DNA of 64,000 bases from Diphasiastrum complanatum (taxonomy: Eukaryota; Streptophyta; Lycopodiopsida; Lycopodiales; Lycopodiaceae). Made by a program: the position numbers and the translations under genes. Below, one piece after another: positions 46,775-58,645 of the stretch; position 1 is the stretch's first letter; every line of letters starts with the position of its first letter. The stretch spans positions 49,796,908-49,860,907 of the forward strand of contig CM055106.1 in the NCBI GenBank assembly GCA_029204225.1, given 5' to 3'. Under the pieces are notes generated by a model that saw only the letters and a list, made by a program, of their open reading frames with translations, had not been told where the DNA came from and made no database searches.

Positions 46775-49085
46775 GATCTACTACTTGAAGAAGAAATTTG
46801 AAGTATTTGATTCTTTCAAGAAGTTCGTGGCATTCGCAGAGTGACACACCTCAAAAAGGATACAGATCCTTAGATCTGACAATGGAGGTGAATACAAAAG
46901 CACAGAATTCTCAAGATTCTGCGAAGAACAGGAGATTGGACACCAGTTCACTCCTACATACACACCAGAATACAACGGTGTAACAGAAAGAAAAAACAGA
47001 ATGTTAGTCGAAGGAGCCAGATGCATGATGGCACAGGCTCAATTGCCAGGCCAATTATGGGCCGAAGCAATAGCTGCAGCAGTACACCTACAGAACAGAT
47101 CAACAACGACAACACTAGAGAACAAAACACCGTACGAGATGTGGACAGGCAAAAAGCCTGATCTATCATACGCACAAGTATTTGGATGTGCAGCATACAA
47201 GCACATTCCAAAGGAAAAGAGAAGCAAGCTCGATGACAAATCCGAGCAAACAATCATGGTCGGCTACTCGAATGGAACACATGTGTACAGACTCTACGAT
47301 CCAACCACGAAGAAGGTTGTTTAGAGCAGAGATGTGAAGTTCGACGAGTCCAAATTCCCTGGATTGAAAGACGAAAGAGGCCATGAGATCTTCACACTGT
47401 TGCCTATTCAAGAGGGAGATCGAGGACAATCATCAAATCAAAATGCAAGACCCCAGACTCCAGAGTAGCAGGAGATAGAGGATCGACCCCAGGAACAAGA
47501 AATGTTTGAGCAGCAGTGAAACGAGCCTCGAAGGTCAACAAGACAGAGAAGACCTCGAGACCGCTATTCTGACAATCTTCAATGGAGCAAAGACACGCAG
47601 TTTGAGTACTGCAGCTTCACAGAAGAGGCAGCTACATACCAAGAAGCTATCCAGAGTCCAGAGGGAGGATTCTGGAAATAGGCAATGTCAAAAGAGATTG
47701 AGTCGATGAGGCGAAACGAGGCATGGACATTAGGGCCACTGCCAGAAAACAAAAAAGTAGTCGACTGCAAATGGGTGTAAAAGAAGAAGCTGAAATCAGA
47801 TGGCAACATTGGCCGCTACAAAGCAAGGCTTGTCGCAAAGGGCTACACGCAGAGATACGGTGTCGACTATTTCGACGCATATTCGCCCATGGTCAAGATG
47901 ACAAGCATAAGGCTGCTCCTTGCATACGCCACACAGTACAATATGGAAATTCACCAGATTGACGTGAAAACGACCTTTCTCCACGGAGATCTAGAGAAAA
48001 ATTTTTCATGAAGCAACCTGAAGGCTATGAAGACCCCGACAACAGACAATATGTCTGTCGATTGCAGAGATGCATCTAAGGTCTAAAACAGGCATCACGA
48101 GCCTGGTATAATAAGCTTGATGGTCTTTTGAAGTCCCTAGACTTCAATCCTACTCAACTAGACTATAATGTCTACATCAAAAGAGTAGAAAAGGATTTTG
48201 TGATACTGACCATCTTCATGGATGATTCGTTGATGATAAAAAATTCCTTGATGTTGATCAAAGACACGAAGAGTCAGATCTCTGAAAACTACGAAATCGC
48301 AGATCTTGGAGAAGCAACAAAATGCCTAGGGCTGGAGATTAGAAGAAATCGAACAAATGGCGAAATGCACTTGAGTCAGTCAGAATACGCTAGAAAAGTG
48401 CTCAAGCAGTGATAGTTGGAGCCAAGATCAAGAAACAACAGAAGAGGAAGAACAGAAGATGGCAGGTATACCCTATCAGAACTTAATCGGTAGTCTGATG
48501 TACTTAACTATTTGTACCATACCCGATCTGGCCTTCTCTGTCTACGCATTGAGCCAATTCTGTTCCAATCCTGGTCTAGCACATTCGAAAATGGCCAAAC
48601 GAATCCTACAGTATCTGTAGGGTACCCAGAATGTTGGATTAACCTACAGAGCTAGAAACGAAGAGAAAGGATTCGAGCTGCATCACTATAGTGATGCAAG
48701 CTGGGCGAGCTGCAAAGATGACAACAAGTCCATTACTGGAGGATGTACAATAGCGTGCGGAGCTGCAATCAGTTGGATATGCAAAAAGCAAACCTTGGTA
48801 GCTCAATCCTCTTGCGAAGCTGAGTATGTCGCAGTCTCGAAAGTGGCGAATGAGGTAGTGTGGCTGCAAATGATGTTGGAGGCAATTGGGATACCACAAG
48901 AGGGGCCAAGCACAATGATGATGGACTCTCAGAGTGCTATCTATCTGTCCCAGGATCATGTCTTCCATTCAAAGACGAAACACATTCCTTTGAAGTACCA
49001 TCATATTCGAGATTTGATCTCGAAAGGAGAGCTCCAGGTCCAGTTCATAAAATCAGAAAATATGATTGCAGATCTCCTCATTTCT
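46775..49085 (+). pseudogene. Copia F pol (integrase to RNase H), degenerate
   Basis: It starts inside the integrase core: FKKFVAFAE then stop, LRSDNGGEYKSTEF near 46870, TPEYNGVTERKNRM near 46965, ALVFGCAAYKHIP-type segment near 47180, IN-RT linker, RT with KARLVAKGYTQRYGVDYFDA near 47820, IHQIDVKTTFLHGDLEKN near 47950, GLKQASRAWYNKLDG near 48080, and an active site ILTIFMDDSLMIKN near 48210 (MDD in place of VDD). RNase H has HYSDASWASCKDDNKSITGG near 48690 and SCEAEYVAVSKVANEVVW near 48810. Many stops and two or more indels. Gag and protease are missing, and neither LTR is identifiable at its ends. Confidence 0.85.
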
Positions 49086-50940
49086 GGGTGCATAGAGTGT
49101 GAGCTTGGGAATTGATGCTTATATAGTACCCTTTGTCATTATCATAGGAGACCCAAAGGGGTTAGCCTAGTTGGTTAGCTTGGCATCCAAAGTTTCTTTG
49201 GTCCTAAGTTAGAGCTTGCCTTGGAAACCAAGAAGCATTATTATAGGAAGTGTGGATTTGCTTTCAACATAGTGAAGAGAGAGAGGGTGATTGCTGAAGA
49301 TTATTGTTGAGAATTGTTGCTAAGAATTGTTGTTAGTGATTGTTGTAATGGCTGTTATGCTTGTAAGAACTGTTCTCCAGCTTCCCATCGTAAGTATCTC
49401 CTAGCTTCTGACCTCTCTCAGATCATCCATGGCTCTAAGTTTTTGTTAAGCTTTTTGTTATGAGTTCATTCAACTGGCTTCTGTGAACTCCCTTCATAGT
49501 TTGAAAACCTTCATTATGTGGGGAGGGAAATTATCAGAATGGGCCTGTCTGTGAGAAAATGTGTGGTGAAGCGCTGCATTGAAGTGAGAAGAGTTTGAAT
49601 GAGGTATCTTCACTAATTGAATGCTTTCTGGTTAAGGACTGAATCCTTCTAAAGTCCTGATGGTCCAGTTTTCAAAAATCCTTCTATTGCAAGTCTCAAG
49701 TACCTATTGGTTGTAAAAGCTCCACTTATTGCGAAGGAGGAGAACAGACCATGAGTTGAGAGCCCTCCTGACCACAAGTTTTTTTTAAAAATTGGCTGCT
49801 CGGACGCCACGTGTCCAGGCAGCAAAGCATTCATGTGAGACTATCGGGAGGGGATATATATACAAACTTCCCGTAATCTCACGTGTGTGTGTGAGAGACA
49901 CGTTGCCCGGCGCCACCTGGGGTTGCCCAAGCGCCCCGGCCTGCAACTGCTGGGCTTCCCGGTGCCCGGCGCCACCCCGGTGCCTGCCCGCCGGGGACCC
50001 GCCCTGCTGCCGCCCGACAAAATCAGGCGCCTGCCAATTTTTGACAGGCACTTCGCGGCTGACACGCGTCGGCCGCCGGGGGGCACCGGGGCCAAACCAC
50101 TCCCACGCGCAGGCCATGCTCTTAACTGATGTGACTCTCAACTAGCACATGGTAATGGGTGTACTCCAGTTGTAAAAGGCTCCTTGACTGCTTGATAGAT
50201 AAGAATGGAATCATTAAGCGTGTAGCCCAATATTTGTGTGTTATCCATCAATTAAGATTGTGTGACTGTCTTATTTAATTAATGTGCTCATTGGGCTAGG
50301 CTTATACACGCAAAAAGCTTATACTTATTACTCTACTGTGCTATGGCGGGACCCACTTGGTAAGGCTTGGCCAACAGTAGTTTTAGTGGTGGGACCCACT
50401 AATTTATTTATGTACAAGAAATGCCCACAACACAATCTCGGTCACAACTAATGGAGAATTTGCACCACCAACGATTCTTAATGAGCATTCGAAGTGCGCT
50501 ATCTAGAACCTCACACTTTCCAACCTGATCAACACTTTTGAGAAATACACCTTTAATGTTGTCAATGCCTGATAGATAGAAGAATACACAAGTGATAAGG
50601 TAATGCAAGAGGAGGCTCTCCACATTCATGACTAAACAGCTCTTGCGGCAAGCCGATTATTTCGCTCATCACTAAGGTACTTTTCCAACTTATCTCAATA
50701 TCGCCAGGATACATATGTGAAATACTGGTTCTCGTTATTATGAGTGTTTCTTATGACAACACGTTATGCATGAGGAAGTGTGATCTACGGTTTGGATAGA
50801 ACGTGATGATATGCATGTTGAAAGCTTGGATCGTTGATTAGTTTAAAGCTAATAAAAGGTCTTTAGGCCTTTTTGCGGGAATTAAATGTTACAAGGCCTA
50901 ATAGTCAAATTAGTGAATAAAAAAGGGTTCCCCCCAAATT
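49086..50940. other. LTR-like and unassigned sequence with a GC-rich island
   Basis: No gene. At 49780-50120 a GC-rich block with GGCGCC-type motifs follows a TATA-like GATATATATAC (about 49853) in an otherwise AT-rich region; overlapping frames on both strands there are compositional. 50270-50330 resembles 44880-44935, and 50850-50940 is the reverse complement of 44770-44855. This suggests rearranged LTR pieces of the coiled-coil element family. Confidence 0.45.
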
Positions 50941-50944
50941 TCTC

Positions 50945-51107
50945 AGAGGCAAAGTTCTCGACAAAGAGGTTAGATTGCAGTATTGCTGAATGCAAGATAT
51001 GACAACAATTTTTTTTACTAAAGCATTAAGCTTGGATGCACACAGAAAGTTCTGTGCAAAACTAAGTTTAAAGATCAAGGCATTCATGGATTTAGATTAA
51101 GGGGGAG
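50945..51107 (+). pseudogene. Copia B-type RNase H tail and polypurine tract
   Basis: The frame reads MQDMTT, then FFTKALSLDAHRKFCAKLSL before a stop, the end of copia RNase H, matching the minus-strand copy at 13574-13740. The tract GATTAAGGGGGAG leads straight into the LTR. Confidence 0.75.
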
Positions 51108-52161
51108 TGTTGGATTATTCTTCTTCCTACTATTCAACTAATCGGTTTTTAATCTTCATCCAACTATTTATCTAGTTCTGCGGATTCTCCCGTGTTTTAC
51201 ACAGTCCGTAGAATTACAAGTGTTTTTACACAGTCTGCAGAAATACACGGAGTTTGACAACAATGTCGGGAATTTTCTCTCACTACAAAACTTGGCATTG
51301 TCGTCTTTTTGCTACAGTCAATTTTCTCTTAAAGCGACACTGTCAAAAATTTTGAATAAAAATGTAGTGTCGCGTTTTTCGCCTGTCAGGAATTCCAAGT
51401 AAAAATGCAGTGTCGTATTTTTCGCCTGTTAGGAATTGTGAGTAAAAATGCAGTGTCGTCTTTTTCGCATTTTTTCAAAGTGCTTCAAATGTTAAGGAAA
51501 TGACTTTGGCAAAGTGTGGGGCTACCCCAATATTCAGGAAATGAGATTTTGCGACACTGTCACATTTCTCACAAAAGTCGCATTTTTTGCTTTCTCCCTG
51601 ATGATAGTTACGTTCATTTCTGCAAAGTGACAGTCACGTGACGTTCATTTATGCAGACATACTGTTTACGGCCAAATGTCATCGCTTATCAACAAGCAAC
51701 TTCTGAGAAGAACATGATGAATGCCAACAGACTCCAGCCAACCGACAGCCGCATTTGACGACCTGATTGCTTAGTATAAATAGCTGTTCATATTTCAATA
51801 TCTAATAATTTAGAAAAGATCAAGTATTGAATAGTTAGGTCTCTCTCAAGCCTGCGAGCTTGAACACTCTTGAGCATTCTAGCTCAATTCTTTAGAGTTA
51901 GAGATTGCTATTGCGCTTACTGCTTATCAGCAGTTGCGCTTAATTCAGACTTTGATTTAGTCGTTCAAAAATAGCTTAGAGTACGCGACTTTAATCACAA
52001 ACTTGTTGTACTAATTTACTTATGTTTCGTTTCATACTGAATCAATACTATCTTTTATTGCGTTCAGGTTTGTCTCAGAATGTATGCGTTTCTGTAATTC
52101 TTCGCGACAAATTATTTGTCTGATAATTCAATATTTGGCTACGTAATCATTGTAGTACTAA
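51108..52161 (+). repeat. Copia B-type 3' LTR with an inserted block
   Basis: It begins TGTTGGATTA and ends near GGCTACGTAATCATTGTAGT, as in 12935-13573. It is about 400 bp longer. The extra block (about 51275-51600) starts CACTACAAAA, holds GCGACACTG...AGTGTCGC inverted motifs (51333-51373), and contains a 44-bp tandem repeat, AAATGCAGTGTCG..TTTTTCGCCTGT, in three copies from 51357. Confidence 0.7.
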
Positions 52162-54203
52162 TGATTTCAAAGTTAGTTACTATAAGATCGAACATGATTT
52201 TTTATCACTATTGTTTTGTTCGAAATTGATAGGCGTAGTCATGCATGATGAAAGAGGAAGATAGTTTATTCCAGTGCGCACGATAAATTTTCTTTCTTGT
52301 CGTTCGAATTCTTTTTATTCGAATCTTATTCAACCTATCTTTTATACACCTCTTTCCAACAATATCTACGTAGGCAGATTTGACACTAGGAGAGTATCCC
52401 AAGTTGATTGTAAATGCTTCGAGGTTTTTAGTGAGCCACCTTTTCGATCATGTAGAACCATATGTCAGGGTAGACTATGATGATCCTCGCTTCACGAGTA
52501 TTGAAGAAGTCAATCTTATAGTGATGTGCTATGCATAGAAGCCAAACTCCCAAAGTGTATTACCAGCCTATGGTTGGCCTCGTCACAGACAATGAACTGA
52601 TATTGTGCATGTAAGTAAAAAATACCCATACTTGCCATGTTTTTTATCCGATCAGTATGAGCCCTACGTTGTTTACCCGTTATGAAATATGGCGAATCCA
52701 AGGAGATTTTGCCTTGTATTGAGAATTGTAAGTTGGGGATCATTTGACATAATTGCTTTAGACACAACCCTCACTACTGGTGATCTTGCATTAGAAGTTA
52801 ATACTGAAGGGTCTCAAATATTATGTACATCCAGTTAAACCAACACTGGTTTTCGTTAGCTGTCAACATCATTCAGTTACACAAACATTTATCAATTTAC
52901 GTAATACTATCACCTTGGAAAAAGCTACACAAATTTGATGTTTTGTTCAAGATTATTATTCTATTATTTATTATTATTATTATTATTATTAGAGCTACAA
53001 TTGTGACCATAATCTGTTTGAGTAAGTTGTCTTGAGATTCTAGTAGGATTGTTCTCTTACCATGATTTTAATGTATGCTTCTCAAAAAACTAATTTGAAT
53101 ATGTCGGTCTATTACTTGACTCCAAAAAAATGGTGCCATGAAGAGGCATGTTGCTTAGATACATACTAAAGGTACATACCAGTGTTGGGCGGGTATTGAT
53201 TTTTTTTTTTCGGTTCTCAACCCGGTTCTAAAGACCCTAACCGGCGGGTACACTAACCGGCTTCTATGTAGAAACGGCGGGTATGCTCTTTTGTAGGAAC
53301 CGACCATGGTTGAGAACTGTCGGGTCCCTTTGAGCCTTAGATTGAGGTTGAGAACCAGACCATCATTTGGAGGGGTGTATAACCCGAGTTTCAATTCACA
53401 ATGCAAGGTATACTATTTTCTCTATCCTTGCCTTTCGATCGAGTTTAGAAAAGCCTTGAGTATAGTATGATAGAGTTGGAAATAATTCGGTGTGCAGGCA
53501 CTAGAGCTACATGTACCCCATCCAAGTTCATTTCAAAAAAAAAGTTCTTACTCCCCGCATTAGTACTAGTTTTGAAATAAGAACTAACGAAATAAGAAAA
53601 TAACAAATAACTTCAAATGGCCTCAAGTCTCATAACTCATAACTCTTACCTGCCACCGTTCTGCCACGAGCCTCATAACTCATAACTCTTACCTGCCAAC
53701 TTCCAACTGCCCACCCAGTGAGCCTCCTGAGCATCAATTTCACCCACGCCCATCATTCATTTCACCCACACCCATGATCATTGAGCAGAAGCATCGCAGC
53801 CTTGACTCATCATTGATTTTCAGATGAGCACAAGCATCGCACCATCAACGAGCACGATTGTCAGAAATGGTGAACTCCTACAACTTTGTCGTAGAATGAA
53901 CAAGACATGAAGGTCGAACGAGAACAATTCACGACAGTCAACGTGTCTTTGACTCGTAGCACGAACGATTCGTGAATCAATCGCAAATCGCAAACACACC
54001 TCCAGGACCGCAAATCGCAAAAGGGACACGAAACGAAAACCACAAAAAGAAACGAAAAGAACGAAAGCAAACGGGAGATTACAAATCAGACGAAGAAAAA
54101 TCTTTCGTGCTGCCAACTGAAACGAGTAGCAACGACGGAGACTAACTAACTAGTTGATTAGCGTTAACTAGTCATGTAATTCAACGTTTAGCTATCTTGT
54201 AAA
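52162..54203. other. No gene recognised; repeat traces
   Basis: 52162-52260 matches 6600-6765 reversed. 52960-52990 is a short (ATT)n. 53630-53700 holds a tandem duplication of CTCATAACTCATAACTCTTACCTGCCA. Frames at 53820-54116 on the minus strand overlap each other and look compositional. I see no domain. Confidence 0.45.
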
Positions 54204-54610
54204 TGTAGTGGGTTTCTTTCCTTGCCTAACCTGAATCCAAGATCTAGTCAATCTAGCATCAAAGAGACGGAGTTAGTTGTCACGCGTAGGTTCGTTCCCA
54301 TGAGAGCCATAGTATAGTTCAGATTTCAACATGAATGGAGGATCCACATCTAAGACTAATATCCATTAACCCTAAATCCACAACAATGATAGAAACTTAC
54401 TCTTCTCTCTCTCCCTTTCTCTCTCACAAAAAGCATAAGAAATAGCAATCCCAATAATGATCAGATCCAACAATTAGCAAAATCCAAAGAAAGCATGAGA
54501 AATGGAGGAGAAGAGAGGAAGAGCAAGGACATTCATCAATCCATTTCTAAAGAGAACCAATCTGCTTTATTGAAATGAGGAAATGAACATCAGGAGCAAC
54601 TCGAGTAGAG
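54204..54610 (-). repeat. Truncated LTR of the coiled-coil element family
   Basis: It matches 44236-44655 closely, from TGTAGTGGGTTTC to CAGGAGCAACTCGAGT, then continues in gypsy sequence. The LTR start half is missing. Confidence 0.85.
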
Positions 54611-54621
54611 TGGACGTCCAG

Positions 54622-55840
54622 TATTACACATCTTATTTACCAAGTAAAGTAACGGTTGATGATCCGTATAAAATGCAAAGTGCGTTTCCATGAGGTAGTG
54701 ACGAAATTTCCAAACAGGAATCATGGCTAGCGCTTCACGTTCTGTTGTTGAATAATTCTTATCTGGATCTGTAAGCTATCTACTTGCAAATCGTATAGGA
54801 TCATCCTTCTTATAGTCACCTGGCTGCGTTAAAACTGATCCAATGGCGTATTTTGAGGCATTCGTATGAACATGAAACTCTAATGTCCAATCTGGAGAAC
54901 GCAGAATTGGTGCTGAAGATAATGCTTTTTTTAACTTTTTAAAGGCTTCTAATGCCTCTACTGTCCAAAAAGGAACAATAGTTAATTTGTATATAGGTTG
55001 TGCTAAATCCGCAAAGAAAATAATAAAAATTCGATAGTATTTCGCATGACCCATGAACACATAAACTCCTCGAATTGTTGCTGGCGGTGGCAATTCCACA
55101 ATAATTTTGATCTTAGAATAATCGGTGGCAATACCATGTCTTGATATCACATGTCCAAGCACCACTCCGTGAGAAACCCATATCTGGTATTTTTCTGGAT
55201 TTAGAGAAATATGATATTTGCGGCATCTTTCAAAGGCTTTCTCTATTCCATCCATGTGGTCTGTATTTGTACTATGAACTCTCAAGTCGTCCAAGTAAAT
55301 TTCAAGGAATTTCTGCAGATAATCTTTAAAGGCAAATTGCATTACTCTTTGGAATAAACTTGCTGCATTACAGAGTCCAAACGACATCACTTTGTAAGCA
55401 TAGGTGTCCCATTCTGTTGCAAAAGTAGTTTTGTGGTGATCAACAGTTGCAATCTTAACCTGGTTGTAACCACTAAATCCATCCAGGAAACTATAAGCTT
55501 CCGCTCCAGCAAGGCGATCCAAAATGCTTTCAGTAAAAGGTAACGGAAAGTGATCCTTCCGTGTCACTTTATTCAATGCTTTGAGATTCATACATATTTG
55601 TAGTTTCCCATTTTTCTTAGGAAGAATGACAATCGGTGAAATCCATTCGGTATGCTTGATCTCATAAATGAAATCAGCGTCAAGCAATCTCTGAAGTTCT
55701 TTCTTTATCAGATTTGCCACATTAGGATTACAACGATAGAACTTTGTTACCTTTGGTACTGCAACAGGTACTAAAGGTATGGTATGTTCAATAACTGATG
55801 TCGGAATACCCTTCAAATCTTGAAAGTCCATGCAAAGCAA
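54622..55840 (-). pseudogene. Ty3/gypsy reverse transcriptase and RNase H
   Basis: A 354-residue open frame: FIYEIKHTEWISPIVILPKK near 55670, ICMNLKALNKVTRKDHFPLP near 55580, YSFLDGFSGYNQ near 55480, VMSFGLCNAASLFQRVMQFA near 55390, active site FLEIYLDDLRVHS near 55300, and GHAKYYRIFI near 55040. The family's catalytic YxDD is present. One stop at about 54774 (after FASR) is followed by RNase H KNYSTTEREALAMI near 54730 and FYTDHQPLLYLVNK near 54640, where the sequence is cut by an LTR fragment. The integrase part and 3' LTR are missing. Confidence 0.85.
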
Positions 55841-56203
55841 TCTTGATACTTAATAAGTAGCAAACGGAGTGCTTGATACTGTTTAGGAGTAAGTTGTGAT
55901 CCCACTTGTACAATCTTTTCCGGTTTTCCTGGTTCTGCAAGATTCATTAGCTACATCCTAGCTGGGCCATCGTAAACCTCTTTAGATTCCGGCATGTGTT
56001 CTTCAGGTTCATGATGTGCTTTAGGTAACATGATAACCACATCATCCAGTGTATAACGTTTAAAATGCTCTGGCATATCATGCTAGACTACATTTGCTTG
56101 TTTTTTTTTCGAAAGGACTTGTCTTGGATCTTCGTTTAGTCTTCTTAGCAGGAATTGATCGTGGAGGTGATGACTTTCAGGATGATAAATCTTTCTTCAC
56201 AGG

Positions 56204-57235
56204 TCAAGACCTCCTAGACGATGATGTCTTGCTGGAAATCTGACTTGAAGAATCATTCTTGACTTTTCCTTTGCCTTTATCCAATAGAGGTGGCACTTCC
56301 TTTGAATCGATCTTTTGAGGGGGATTTTTCCATTTCAGGACCGTATTATATTGTTGCTTTGCTTGTTTCTTCATCAACAAACCTGTGATCCTGTCTCCCT
56401 TCAATATAACTGCTTTGGGCGATTTGATTGTTGCTTCATTTGGAACATTACGCACTCCAAATCTGGTCGGATCCATATGATGTAGAACCTGTTCATCCGT
56501 AAGTTTTGCATTGCCATCATAAGTTAAGGCATGGCTCATTGGTATGAGATCATCCTCAATTGGATCTGGTATAGGTTCCGTTGATATCTAGGCTACATTC
56601 AGCACATTTAGTAGAAACATGATTGGCGTATCCAATATTCGATCTAATAAGGAAATCTCACTCATCTCTGATTGAATATCTTGTTGACACATATATCCTG
56701 CTGTACAATCAATTGTTGCAAGAGCTTCGTTCCAATTGACAGTATCCGTTTGAGAATCGTAGTGAATTCCCAATTTTTTCTCTAGTCGATCACAAGTGTG
56801 ATCCGTTGTTGATGAATCATCATCCGCTTTTTGAACCACTGGTTTGATAGTCCAAGTCGTAGGATCAACTTTAACTGCATGTTCACGATTTTCAAAAGTG
56901 ATTTTGCTGGTACCCCAGTTATGAATTACTTGCGCAACTCGTAACCATGGACGTCCTAAGAGAACTCGGTAGATATTTGGTGCTTCTGGTAAGTCCATCA
57001 TGATGAAAGTAATGACGAATGGTACTTCTGCAATCATGACAGATATATCTTCCACCATTCCTCGTGGACGAACTGTCGTTTGATCAGCTAGCTTAATAGC
57101 AAAAGTAGCAGGCTTAATCTTTGTAAGGCCCCATTTTGTACATAGCTTTGTAGAAATCAGGTTAACTCTTGAACCGCCATCTATCACGGCTGCTTCTTTA
57201 GAAAATTGTCTATGTTGTATCGGCAAAGTGATATT
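56204..57235 (-). pseudogene. Ty3/gypsy retropepsin domain and linker to RT
   Basis: Frame 57226-56588 carries the aspartic protease AAVIDGGSRVNLISTKLCTK, with DGG in the place of the usual D-S/T-G, and the second block LLGRPWLRVAQVIHNWGT. Frame 56539-56204 is linker (MDPTRFGVRNVPNEA). A stop and frame change separate them near 56590, and more lie before RT at 55840. The same protease, less complete, lies at 30554-30901. Confidence 0.75.
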
Positions 57236-57413
57236 CTTTTGTTCATTTTCCCAAGCGGCTCCAACATGGAGTACATCGTTAGATTCTTCAAATCCAGCAC
57301 AAAAAAGCGGCTCCTAATGGTATTCTGATTCTTCTTGAGCTAACTTTTGTGCTAAGATTTCTTTTGCTTTTGGCACCAACTTTAGGAACTCTCCCAATGA
57401 AATATTGATCTTG

Positions 57414-58160
57414 CTAGACAAAATATTCATGAGTAATTCTGTATGTGGTGCTTCCGGTTCTCATCTTGAAGGGTTCTTCGTGATGATGTAATTGATCATT
57501 CATATCCGTACGTAAATTTTTTGGAGGCTGCAATGGTGAAGATCGAACTTCAGCTGTTACTTTAGCAGCTTCAAGTTCCTCTTCTTCTTGCAGATGTTTA
57601 ATCCACTGTCTCATATCCTAATATATTCGTTTTTCTGCATTAAGATTTGGATAGACTCCCGATGTTGTTGGTGTATCGTTCAATAGTATAGAATCAGCAG
57701 GTACGGAATCCACTACTGGTTCTTTTTTGCTTTTGTACTCTGGTGACCACCATCAAGGGTGCACTTGGTTTATTCTGAGCTACTGATCCTTGCTTGATTG
57801 TTATCAAATTTACAGGTGCTGTAGCTGGTGGTGGCTTCGGTCTTGCTGAACAGTCTTTATAACAATGCCCATATCCACAGTCATGACAGAATGGTACAAA
57901 TTTTTCTTTATTTGGGCATTCTGCAACTCTGTGATTTTCTCCACATGCAAAGCATCCAAGTGGTGCTCTGGCCCAAATTCTCGAGGCTTGTTGTTGAGCG
58001 GCAGCATAAATGGCATACTGTTTTGAAGATCCACCTTCCTGATCATTACCATAGCTCCATTGCTCAGCACTTCCGTAAGGATCTGGTTCCATCAAATTGG
58101 CAGGAGGAGCGGAGTGTTTTGGTGGAGCAGCTCCTACACGTTTTTTTGAAGTCATTAGTG
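57414..58160 (-). pseudogene. Ty3/gypsy gag C-terminus with zinc knuckle
   Basis: Frame 58155-57694 begins MTSKKRVGAAPPKHSAPPAN and holds the nucleic-acid-binding knuckle CFACGENHRVAEC (C-x2-C-x3-H-x4-C) near 57945, then CHDCGYGHCYKDC near 57885. Frame 57614-57414 continues with the acidic EEEELEAAKVTAEV segment. The N-terminal gag part was not found. Between 57619 and 57694 the frame changes. Confidence 0.7.
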
Positions 58161-58170
58161 TGTTCTTGCT

Positions 58171-58645
58171 TTATGCTTTTGCAACAAAGTGTGGTATGAG
58201 AAATTTGCAATGACAACACCTACAGATTTTTGTCATCGATAGCATCTTAAAATGTACCTCGAAGTAAAGCCTAGAAGATTTTTGAATTTTGGTCTGGAAC
58301 AAATCCACCCTTCATAAATAACCCGCATCCACTACGTGCAACCATGGATCCGCCGCATATGTATGTCTATCGTCCTGTCTTTATTGTTGCTTCGATAAAT
58401 GCACTATTGCCTAAGCAAGTCTTCGGTTTTAATTTCCCTCCATTTTTTATTTTCACTCACCTACACCTATATTTAGCTGGCCTAATTGATTGCCTACTAA
58501 TTAATCTTAGCTCTACACTTTTTCTCAAATTCCAAGAGCTTTGCTGCCATTTTTCTAACTCAAAGATCTATTGGCTTTTTAGACATCGAACCTACATGAT
58601 TACAAGCAGATCTTCTCTGAGCCTCAATAAGGGTAGCCCTAAACA
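58171..58645. other. No gene recognised
   Basis: Sequence between gypsy gag and the satellite array. An open frame at 58344-58655 has no recognisable similarity and runs into the satellite. Confidence 0.4.

Noticed and set aside
49785-50145. Overlapping frames of 80-118 residues on both strands
   Set aside because: All frames are open because the block is GC-rich; no motif, no repeat of a known family.
53820-54116. Cysteine/phenylalanine-rich minus-strand frames
   Set aside because: Two overlapping frames of similar length, no signal peptide or cysteine pattern that holds together, no homology recognised.
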